DNA of 8,076 nucleotides from Oscillospiraceae bacterium (lineage in GTDB: Bacteria > Bacillota > Clostridia > Oscillospirales > Ruminococcaceae), in NCBI GenBank assembly GCA_900768705.1, contig CAAGEB010000067.1, positions 1-8,076 on the forward strand, written 5' to 3'. Below the pieces are notes generated by a model. It was given only the letters and a program-made list of their open reading frames with translations. It was not told the DNA's origin and ran no database searches. This document shows, piece by piece, positions 1 to 5,241 of this stretch; position 1 is the stretch's first letter, and every line of letters starts with the position of its first letter. A program made the position numbers and the translations under genes.

Positions 1-2
1 AA

Positions 3-83
3 ACTATTGACAAGCTCTGCAAAATTTTTGATTGCCCTGTTGACGATATAATTATGTATGTGAAAATTGAGCAAGAGGCATAA
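3..83 (+). CDS. C-terminal end of a Cro/CI-type (XRE) helix-turn-helix regulator, cut by the window edge
   Basis: An open frame enters from the left edge and stops at 81-83. The 26 visible residues (TIDKLCKIFDCPVDDIIMYV, then KIEQEA) match the end of the short HTH regulators common in Firmicutes mobile elements: a last helix of the type T-I-x-K-L-C-x-x-x-x-C, then x-x-x-D-I-I. The DNA-binding part lies outside the window, so the family call rests on this tail. Such proteins usually control excision or transfer of the element carrying them. That fits the oriT and relaxase downstream, but the regulated genes cannot be told from here. Confidence 0.6.
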   Translation, partial: TIDKLCKIFDCPVDDIIMYVKIEQEA

Positions 84-100
84 GCTGCGGTCTGCTCAAC

Positions 101-215
101 TGCTTGACTATATCGCCGATTTGACTTGATTGAGCGTATGCTCCGCTTGTTGACTATACCACGAACTTGGCTTGATTGAGTGTATACTTGACTTATCGAC
201 TACAATGAACTTTTA
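101..215. repeat. 46-bp tandem direct repeats, about 2.5 copies
   Basis: TTGACTATA at 104-112 recurs at 150-158 and, degenerate (TCGACTACA), at 196-204. CTTGATTGAG at 125-134 recurs at 171-180, followed in both copies by YGTATRCT. The offset is 46 bp throughout, so this is a decayed tandem array and not chance similarity. It lies in noncoding sequence between the regulator tail and the oriT. Iteron-like protein binding sites of the element are possible, but nothing in the sequence names the protein. Confidence 0.6.
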
Positions 216-352
216 ACAGAAAACGGGCATACTCAATACGCCAACTATACAGCAGACTTAACCTGAAAATCAAACAGGGCATTTTGCCTGATATGACGTT
301 CCGGCATAGGCTGATTATGTACAGCGACTTTGGCGATGACGAGGGGTTTTAG
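209..352 (+). pseudogene. Short open frame of unknown nature, possible gene remnant
   Basis: Between an in-frame TGA (206-208) and the TAG at 350-352 there is a 47-codon open frame. It ends with a protein-like tail (RHRLIMYSDFGDDEGF). The only in-frame ATG (293-295) would give 19 residues and has no convincing ribosome site. The upstream part (KRAYSIRQLYSRLNLKIKQG) also looks like real protein. I do not recognise the family. It is best read as the end of a decayed or frame-shifted small gene of the mobile element. The rest of 84-524 holds only the repeats and oriT listed separately. Confidence 0.25.
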
Positions 353-369
353 GGGAGTTTCTCCCCTAA
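349..369. repeat. Perfect 9-bp hairpin TTAGGGGAG / CTCCCCTAA
   Basis: Arms at 349-357 and 361-369 flank a 3-nt TTT loop. The hairpin begins within the stop region of the small open frame and ends just before the oriT stem. No long T run follows directly, so it is not a textbook terminator. It could be a weak terminator or part of the relaxosome binding region. Confidence 0.5.
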
Positions 370-375
370 CGCAGT

Positions 376-426
376 CCTATTTTGTTAATCTCTGATTGAC
401 AAAATAGGTAATGCGTTATACCTATT
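376..426 (+). other. oriT: Predicted MobV-type origin of transfer (oriT)
   Basis: A stem with arms 376-390 and 394-408 (15 pairs, one G-T) is followed at once by TAATGCG/TTATACCTATT. This closely matches the relaxase site of pMV158-type plasmids, TAGTGTG/TTATACTTTA, with GTTATAC shared exactly, and puts the nick between 415 and 416. As in pMV158, the right arm can also pair across the nick: AATAGGTA (403-410) with TACCTATT (419-426). The site is about 100 bp upstream of a MobV relaxase gene, the usual arrangement. A TTGACA at 396-401 lies inside the stem, so the relaxase promoter may overlap oriT and be repressed by its own product; this is inference. Confidence 0.72.
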
Positions 427-524
427 CTGCGGCGGCTTTCAAATGTGCTTGGAACAACGAAAAAATATAGCCGAAACAGCGACTACAAGCGCTTTTTACG
501 GCATTTAGAAAAGGAGTGTGAGAT

Positions 525-1220
525 ATGAGTAATGATGTAAAAGCCTTGTCGATTTCTTTCCGTTCGGACGACGGGTGCATTGAACACAACAACCGAGATT
601 TCTTCACGGACAATGTGGATAAATCCCGAACGGAAAACAATATAACCTATGTAAAGCGTGACCTGCGTGAGCTTTATCGCGAGCTTTTTGATGAAGCTCT
701 CGCCGAGTATAACGCAAGACAAGAACGCCCCGACCGACGAATTCCTGACTACTACGAACACATCAGAAAAGGCAAAAAGGAGAAGCTGTTTCAAGAGATA
801 ATCGTGATGTTCGGCAACTCCGAAAACTGCGGCGTTGGTTCGGAAAATTGGGAAACCGCCGTTAAGCTGCTGGACGAGTATATGCGTGAATTTGAAAAAC
901 GCAATCCAAACTTGAAAGTGTTCAATGCCGTAATGCATTTGGACGAAGCAACTCCGCACCTGCACATAAACTTTGTCCCTGTGTGTTATGGGCAGAAACA
1001 AGGATTATCTACAAGGGTGTCAATGAAACGAGCAATTCAGCAAATGGGTTTTACGGCGAGCGGTAAAAAAGAAACAGAAGCAATTTTATGGGGTAGCTCC
1101 GAGCGAGCAAAGCTGACGGAAATTCTGAATAACCACAATATCGTTCGGAAGGTTGTCGGCGCATTTCACGACCACAAGTCTGTTGAGGAATACAAGAAGT
1201 ATGCTCAAATTATCGATTGA
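525..1220 (+). CDS. MobV-family relaxase (Mob/Pre plasmid recombination enzyme), C-terminally truncated
   Basis: This enzyme nicks and rejoins one strand at oriT to start DNA transfer. Motif I contains HNNR with His21; in the family member MobM the equivalent histidine (His22) is the DNA-linking nucleophile. N-D-x-S-R-T-x-x-N-I lies at about residues 30-40. The metal-binding motif HLDEATPHLH is at 138-147. These are all parts of the PF01076 catalytic domain. Start: ATG at 525 with AAGGAG at 511-516, 8 nt upstream. At 231 residues it is about half the usual 400-500. It stops just after EEYKKYAQIID, where full-length proteins continue into a coiled-coil tail used for dimerisation and membrane contact. 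The break coincides with the change to the LRR-gene segment, so the 3' end was probably lost by recombination. The nicking domain may still be intact; transfer activity is uncertain. Confidence 0.88.
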   Translation: MSNDVKALSISFRSDDGCIEHNNRDFFTDNVDKSRTENNITYVKRDLRELYRELFDEALAEYNARQERPDRRIPDYYEHIRKGKKEKLFQEIIVMFGNSENCGVGSENWETAVKLLDEYMREFEKRNPNLKVFNAVMHLDEATPHLHINFVPVCYGQKQGLSTRVSMKRAIQQMGFTASGKKETEAILWGSSERAKLTEILNNHNIVRKVVGAFHDHKSVEEYKKYAQIID

Positions 1221-1236
1221 TATTTACTTGAATTAC

Positions 1237-1272
1237 CAAACCCGCCGTTTTCGGACGAATACGGCGGGTTGG
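1237..1272. terminator. GC-rich hairpin after the relaxase gene
   Basis: AACCCGCCGT (1239-1248) pairs with ACGGCGGGTT (1261-1270), and CCAA/TTGG extends the stem with one bulge. It lies 17 nt after the relaxase stop. There is no T run on the plus side, so termination would be weak. Together with the next hairpin it separates the convergent relaxase and LRR genes. Confidence 0.45.
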
Positions 1273-1281
1273 CTATTGGGC

Positions 1282-1314
1282 AGAAAAACGCCCGAACGCA
1301 CATGGCGCTCGGGC
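1282..1314 (-). terminator. Rho-independent terminator of the LRR protein gene
   Basis: On the minus strand, GCCCGAGCGC (1314-1305) pairs with GCGTTCGGGC (1299-1290) around a 5-nt loop with one mismatch. GTTTTTCTG follows directly (1290-1282). It begins about 13 nt beyond the stop of the FN3/LRR gene, the expected place for its terminator. Confidence 0.75.
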
Positions 1315-1326
1315 GGGGGTAGCTGT

Positions 1327-2856
1327 TTATATTCTGTACAGTTCCTCGTAAGTAGAGGGGAAATATACTCTTCCCTTGTAGGTTACTTTTGCGTCGCAAT
1401 CATTAAATACAGAGTTTCCTACCGAAGTAATGCTGTCGGGAAGCGATACGGTCTTCAAAGCGGTGCAGCCTCCGAATGCGTTGTCTCCTATTTTTGTAAC
1501 GCCTTCTTTGATCGTCACGGTTGTAAGACCGGTGCAGCCGGAGAACGCATTACCGTCTATAACATTGACAGTACCCGGAATTGTGAGCTTTTTAATACCT
1601 TTGCAACCGTTGAATGCAGACGTTCCTATAGTGTGACAGCCCTTGATAGTCAGGGTTTTGAGGTTCGAGCACTGGCAAAAAGCAGCGTAATCAATTGTAT
1701 AAACGCTTTTGGGTATTGTCAGACTTTTGATTTTAGAGCAGCCGTAAAATGCACACTGTCCTATCCATGTAACACTTTCAGGAATTGTAAGGCTTTCGAT
1801 TTCAGAGCCGCAAAACGCACCATCCGGTATTCCGGTAACGCCGTCCGGTATGGTCAACTCCTTAAATCCCGAGCAATTAAAAGCCCATTCTCCTATTGAT
1901 GTAACCGTGCTCGGCAATGACATGCTTTTAATATTGAAACACTCACAAAACGCCTTTTCTTCCACAACAGAGAGATTGGCGGACAATGTTACATCGGTAA
2001 GACTGCTGCAGCCCCTGAACGCACTTCTTCTTATTACAGTAACGGTATCGGGTATTATAATGCTTGTTATATCATTTCTATATTGGAATAATTTCTCGCC
2101 TATTTCCCTGACAACAATTCCGTCGATTTTATCCGGAAAGTTTATAGCGGTTTCTTTGCCTTTGTATTTAGTGATTCTGAGCTCACCGCTGTCGGTGTAA
2201 CCATACTCAAAATCACTTGCGGGCGTAACGGGAATAGAGGGCTTCGTGGTTTTTCCGGTCGTCTTTGCAGAGATAACATTGGTCGTATTCTGCACGGTGA
2301 ATTTCAGAGGGGTGATCTTGAACTTGTATGTAGTGGAAGCTTTCAGCCCGGTGACAGTGCAGGAGGCCGTTAAAACGTCCTTGTACTTAACATACTTTTT
2401 GGTTGAAGCGTTGTACTTGTAAACACGGTAGCCGTCAGCGCCCTTTACTGCGCTCCATGTCAACTTTACAGAAGTAGCGGAGGAAGATGTCTTCTTGGAA
2501 AGCGTTTTGCTTGAGCTTTGCGTTGAGAATTTCAGCGTAGCTACCTTGAACTTGTATGTGGTAGAAGCTTTCAGCCCTTTAATAGTGCAGGTAGTGCCTG
2601 TGACATCCTTGTACTTTTCGTACTTTTTGGTGGAAGCGTTGTACATATATACACGGTATCCACCAGCGCCGCTTACTGCTTTCCAGCTCAGTTTAACAGA
2701 ACTGCTTGTTTTTGTAGCTTTTACGCCGGTCGGCGCAGCCAGCTTTGTGGAAGCAGCAGAAGCAGTTACCCCCAATGGTGTGTTCGGCACGCTTACAGAG
2801 CCTGCCAGCAGGACAGCAGACAGCACAGCCGAGATAAGTTTGTGTTTCAGTTTCAT
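1327..2856 (-). CDS. Secreted surface protein: two FN3 domains plus BspA-like leucine-rich repeats
   Basis: The 509-residue product starts with a signal peptide (KLKHK, a hydrophobic stretch, and a likely cut after TASAA near residue 35). Two fibronectin type III domains follow at about 40-118 and 123-200; both carry the SSVKLSW/TSVKLTW strand, GYRVY, and GLKASTTYKFKV. The second lacks the usual A-P-T-G-V lead-in strand. Residues 215-490 hold about ten BspA-type repeats (LTIPxSVTxIGxxAFxGCSxLKxLTIP), the LRR_5 family linked to adhesion and host or polymer contact. No sortase motif or membrane anchor is seen at the C-terminus (VYFPSTYEELYRI), so it is probably released or held non-covalently. 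Start: ATG at 2856 with AGGAGGT 5 nt upstream. It sits opposite to and between two truncated transfer genes, so it is cargo or a later arrival. Its ligand is unknown. Confidence 0.88.
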   Translation of the reverse strand: MKLKHKLISAVLSAVLLAGSVSVPNTPLGVTASAASTKLAAPTGVKATKTSSSVKLSWKAVSGAGGYRVYMYNASTKKYEKYKDVTGTTCTIKGLKASTTYKFKVATLKFSTQSSSKTLSKKTSSSATSVKLTWSAVKGADGYRVYKYNASTKKYVKYKDVLTASCTVTGLKASTTYKFKITPLKFTVQNTTNVISAKTTGKTTKPSIPVTPASDFEYGYTDSGELRITKYKGKETAINFPDKIDGIVVREIGEKLFQYRNDITSIIIPDTVTVIRRSAFRGCSSLTDVTLSANLSVVEEKAFCECFNIKSMSLPSTVTSIGEWAFNCSGFKELTIPDGVTGIPDGAFCGSEIESLTIPESVTWIGQCAFYGCSKIKSLTIPKSVYTIDYAAFCQCSNLKTLTIKGCHTIGTSAFNGCKGIKKLTIPGTVNVIDGNAFSGCTGLTTVTIKEGVTKIGDNAFGGCTALKTVSLPDSITSVGNSVFNDCDAKVTYKGRVYFPSTYEELYRI

Positions 2857-2901
2857 ATAAACCTCCTAACAAATGATACATCCTTGTTGATGCTCATCTC
2901 T

Positions 2902-2920
2902 ATTATAATATATATGTCAA
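2902..2920 (-). promoter_or_regulatory. Possible promoter of the FN3/LRR gene
   Basis: About 46 nt upstream of the start codon the minus strand carries a perfect TATAAT (2907-2902) in an AT-rich tract. A TTGACA (2920-2915) is nearby, but only 7 nt separates the two, so they cannot act as one sigma-A promoter. The -10 would need a weak -35 near 2927. The AT-rich block is the likely promoter region; its exact elements are uncertain. Confidence 0.35.
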
Positions 2921-2950
2921 TACAAAATTTCATCTCGTAGAAAAAAAGTT

Positions 2951-3001
2951 GGCAGAAGCCTGAATGATACTGTGTTTCCACGCAAAATCGAAGGCTCTGC
3001 C
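2951..3001. repeat. Imperfect inverted repeat in the LRR / helicase spacer
   Basis: GGCAGA-A-GCC (2951-2960) pairs with GGCTCTGCC (2993-3001) with one bulged A. It is noncoding and lies about 105 bp before the point where helicase homology resumes. Its function is unknown; it may mark an insertion boundary. Confidence 0.35.
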
Positions 3002-3060
3002 TATTTCCATTACTGTATAAAGTCCAAATTAAAGTATACATTGTCAAGCTGGAGTATATT

Positions 3061-4086
3061 ATGTTTTGTCGAATTATCGGTTGCCCCTTGTTCCGTTTGG
3101 TATATTCAACAGACATCGAGCAGAGAAACGGCAGAATAATCAGACAGGGCAACGAGTTTGATAAGGTCGGCGTTTACAACTATGTTACCGAGAACACTTT
3201 TGACGCATACCTTATGAACATAATCGTTACAAAACAGCGTTTTATCTCGCAGTTGATGAGCGGAAATGCAACCGCAAGAAGCTGTGAGGACGTGGACGAG
3301 GCAGTCCTGAACTACTCCGAAATGCAGGCTCTCGCAAGCGGCGATGACCGTATCAAAGAGAAAATCGAGCTTGACGGTGATGTGGCTCGTCTGCGCTTGC
3401 TTGAAAGTGAGCATTACAACGCTCAATATCGCCTTGACAATACAATTTCCGATTGCCAAAAGCTGATAAAGAGTTTCACCGCTAATGTAGAAGCTGCCAA
3501 AACCGACATTGCATTTGCGGCGGCTCACAAGCTCGGCGAAGATGATTTCAGAGTAGAGATAGGCGGCAGGGTTTATACCGAGCGTAAGGCGGCAGGCGAA
3601 GCAATTCAGAAAGCCGCTATTAAGTTTATGGCAGAGGTGGGCGGCGAACAGCGTAAGCCTATCGGCACATTCTGCGGATTTCAGCTCTCGCTTGAGAAAA
3701 TCAACAACGGCTTTACCGTCGGCACTGGTATTGCTCTCCGCAACAAGCTCACCTATACAACCGAGATTGATATTTCGGGTGACATAGGCAACGTTACCCG
3801 TCTTGAAAATCTGTTCAGCAAGGGCTTTGACCGAAGGCTCTCGGAGTTGGAGGAAAAGCTGACACGAACACAAACAGATTTGCAGGAAGCACTTGCCGCC
3901 AAGGGTAAGCCCTTTGAACACGCCGAGGAACTTGCCGCAAAGTCCGCAAGGCTTGAACAGCTTAACCGTGAGCTGGAGGTCGGACAGGCTGACGAGGTTA
4001 TTATGAACGAGAGTGAGGACGAGGTGCAGGACGCTCCTGTGAAAACCGAGGAAATCGCAAAGCCTTCTCCGAAGCTGAAACGCTGA
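3061..4086 (+). pseudogene. C-terminal fragment of an ICE-borne SNF2-family DNA helicase
   Basis: Clear homology starts near 3108 with DIEQRNGRIIRQGNEFDKV, which is SNF2 helicase motif VI (Q-R-x-G-R-I-I-R-Q-G-N). It continues through VYNYVTENTFDAYLMNIIVTKQRFI and a long charged, coiled-coil-rich tail to the stop at 4084-4086. In Clostridia such sequence ends proteins of more than 2,000 residues that combine helicase and methyltransferase-like parts and are carried on integrative conjugative elements. The ATP-binding motifs I-V are absent here, so helicase activity is not expected. The first ~16 codons (MFCRIIGCPLFRLVYS) come from the upstream spacer and look unrelated. A GGAG at 3050-3053 ahead of the ATG could still allow translation. 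The frame is intact over 325 codons, so the break is recent. A transcription terminator follows at 4112-4150. Confidence 0.8.
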
Positions 4087-4111
4087 TAATACCACACACA
4101 TATAATTGCAG

Positions 4112-4150
4112 AGCCGCCTTTTAAAAATAATTAGGCGGCTTTGCTTTTTT
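4112..4150 (+). terminator. Rho-independent terminator after the helicase fragment
   Basis: AGCCGCCT (4112-4119) pairs with AGGCGGCT (4133-4140), followed by TTGCTTTTTT. It lies 26 nt after the helicase stop codon. It insulates the acetyltransferase unit downstream from read-through. Confidence 0.85.
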
Positions 4151-4153
4151 ATA

Positions 4154-4182
4154 TTGAAATTTTTAGTTGATTGTGATATAAT
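4154..4182 (+). promoter_or_regulatory. Sigma-A promoter of the structured leader and acetyltransferase
   Basis: TTGAAA (4154-4159), a 17-nt spacer, and TATAAT (4177-4182) preceded by the extended -10 TGA (4174-4176). This is a near-consensus housekeeping promoter. The predicted start near 4189 would give about 250 nt of untranslated leader before the acetyltransferase start codon. Confidence 0.72.
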
Positions 4183-4188
4183 GAGCAA

Positions 4189-4438
4189 AACGGGCTGATA
4201 ATCTGCTCGACAAATCGGAATTTGCGGGGCGACCCCGCCGTCGGTTCCGCCTTTAAATAATCTCATCAATATATGGTTTTGATTAACGGCGGAGCTCAAC
4301 AGAGTGCAGATTATATAGCAATAAATACGCAGTATGTTACGAGCCGCCGTTAACGAAAAGCTGACATAGAACATACTTTTTAAAGGCGGAACAGCGAGCC
4401 GAGGCACTCGGCAAATTCCAATTTGCAGGGGGAGTATT
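4189..4438 (+). ncRNA. Candidate structured leader RNA, possibly with pseudoknots
   Basis: The span between promoter and acetyltransferase is dense with complementary segments. CAAATCGGAATTTGC (4211-4225) pairs with 4411-4425 with one mismatch. TTCCGCCTTTAAA (4245-4257) pairs perfectly with 4379-4391. TTAACGGCGG (4283-4292) pairs with 4344-4353. Local hairpins are GCGGGG-cga-CCCCGC (4224-4238) and GCCGAG-gca-CTCGGC (4398-4412). GTATGTT (4332-4338), inside the third stem, is complementary to AACATAC (4370-4376) outside it, a pseudoknot topology. TAATCTGC (4199-4206) can also pair with 4306-4313. The outer stem closes just before the GGGGGAG ribosome site, so folding could control translation. 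A cis-regulatory leader is likeliest; a DNA-level recombination site is the alternative. Confidence 0.5.
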
Positions 4439-4894
4439 GTGATAAGAGCCTTTAGGGAAAATGATTTATTTGTTGTTATGCAAATTTGGCTTGATACAAA
4501 TATCAAAGCGCATAGTTTCATTCCCAAAAAATATTGGACAGATAATTATGCAGTGGTAAAAGATATATTGCCACAAGCAGAAATATATGTCTATGAAGAT
4601 GATAACACCAGGCAAATTGGTGGATTTATTGGATTAACGGACAATTATATTGAGGGAATATTTGTGAGAGAAGCTATTCAGTCAAAAGGTATAGGTAAAC
4701 AATTACTGAGTTATGCAAAAGAAATCAAATCATCTCTGAGATTAAATGTTTATCAAAAGAATACTCGTGCAATAACATTTTATCAGAGAGAACAGTTTGT
4801 TATTCGTTCCGAAATAATTGATGATAGTACTAATGAAAAGGAATACATTATGACTTGGAGTAAATAGACAACTTCCCATTTATCGAGCAGATTA
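4199..4894. repeat. 12-bp perfect inverted repeat bracketing the acetyltransferase unit
   Basis: TAATCTGCTCGA at 4199-4210 is the exact reverse complement of TCGAGCAGATTA at 4883-4894. The arms enclose the structured leader and the AT-rich acetyltransferase gene. AGAACATAC also occurs both inside (4368-4376) and just outside (4900-4908). This could be the boundary of a small mobile cassette, or the two ends of one transcript pairing. No transposase is present. Confidence 0.4.
4439..4867 (+). CDS. GNAT-family N-acetyltransferase (YiaC/YjaB-like)
   Basis: The 142-residue protein covers one GNAT domain, the normal length for the family, which transfers acetyl from acetyl-CoA to an amine. The N-terminal IRAFRENDLFVVMQIWLDT, then the aromatic-rich AHSFIPKKYW, resemble E. 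coli YiaC. The acetyl-CoA loop is seen in FVREAIQSKGIGKQLL (75-90; Q-x-x-G-x-G). The family's N-x-x-A-x-x-F-Y is NTRAITFY (108-115), but the usual Gly before the next Phe is replaced (REQF). The start is GTG at 4439 with GGGGGAG just upstream. The gene is much more AT-rich in its third positions than its neighbours, suggesting transfer from another host. The structured leader and the bracketing repeat suggest a self-contained cassette. The substrate (a protein amine, small molecule or antibiotic) cannot be told. Confidence 0.85.
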   Translation: MIRAFRENDLFVVMQIWLDTNIKAHSFIPKKYWTDNYAVVKDILPQAEIYVYEDDNTRQIGGFIGLTDNYIEGIFVREAIQSKGIGKQLLSYAKEIKSSLRLNVYQKNTRAITFYQREQFVIRSEIIDDSTNEKEYIMTWSK

Positions 4895-4920
4895 CTAACA
4901 GAACATACGACCAAAGAGAA

Positions 4921-4992
4921 ATGATATAATCCCCTTAGTGTAGTCTCGAATTTTTGTTTTTTCGAGTGTCTACTCTAAGGGGATTATATCAT
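4921..4992. repeat. 72-bp near-perfect palindrome
   Basis: ATGATATAATCCCCTTAG (4921-4938) is the exact reverse complement of 4975-4992. A second stem CTCGAA (4945-4950) / TTCGAG (4961-4966) lies inside, around a T-rich loop. It sits 54 nt after the acetyltransferase stop. No T run follows on either side, so it is not an ordinary terminator, though a stem this long may stop polymerase or protect the RNA end. A MITE-like relic or recombination site is also possible. Confidence 0.6.
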
Positions 4993-5052
4993 TGCGGCTT
5001 CGGGGTGGCTAATTTTTGTGTTCTTGAATTTTAAGTGTGAGAACAGGCGGCT

Positions 5053-5163
5053 CTATATTCCGATAAGCTGAATGTTTTGCTTTTGGGCGTAGCTTACCGT
5101 ATAGCTTGTGCCGCCACGGTTTGAGCGGAGGTAATGTATCAATGTACTGCTGTTATCGACCAT
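5053..5163 (-). pseudogene. C-terminal remnant of a SLOG / DUF1273-like protein
   Basis: The minus strand encodes 36 residues from an ATG at 5163 to TAG at 5053. The reading MVDNSSTLIHYLRSNRGGTS, then YTVSYAQKQNIQLIGI, resembles the end of SLOG-fold DUF1273 proteins (M-V-D-x-S-D at the strand edge, G-G-T-x-x-T-V-x-Y-A, then a final I-x-x-I/L). These are frequent passengers on clostridial mobile elements. Upstream in frame there is a TGA four codons before the ATG, so the N-terminal ~100 residues are gone. It is probably not functional. The rest of 4993-5241 shows no gene I can support. Confidence 0.5.
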
Positions 5164-5241
5164 TATCTGTTTCCGTCAAGCATACAGCTTTTCTTTATTA
5201 CAGTGTGATTCGGTGTAGCTAGTGTGAAATTCATGTGTAAA

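Noticed and set aside
483..1001. 172-codon open frame on the minus strand
   Set aside because: It lies opposite the relaxase, whose catalytic motifs are clear on the plus strand.
1153..1899. 248-codon open frame on the plus strand
   Set aside because: Opposite-strand shadow of the LRR repeats; Cys- and Arg-rich repetitive translation and no ribosome site.
2902..2920. TTGACA plus TATAAT as one sigma-A promoter
   Set aside because: The spacer is 7 nt instead of about 17, so the pair cannot work together; only a low-confidence promoter region was kept.
4189..4438. Group II intron or IS200/IS605-type guide RNA
   Set aside because: No reverse transcriptase or TnpB/IscB gene is adjacent and no domain V-like hairpin is recognisable.
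3106..4527. 473-codon minus-strand open frame
   Set aside because: It runs through the helicase fragment, its terminator and the start of the acetyltransferase; translation is not protein-like, so it is a shadow.
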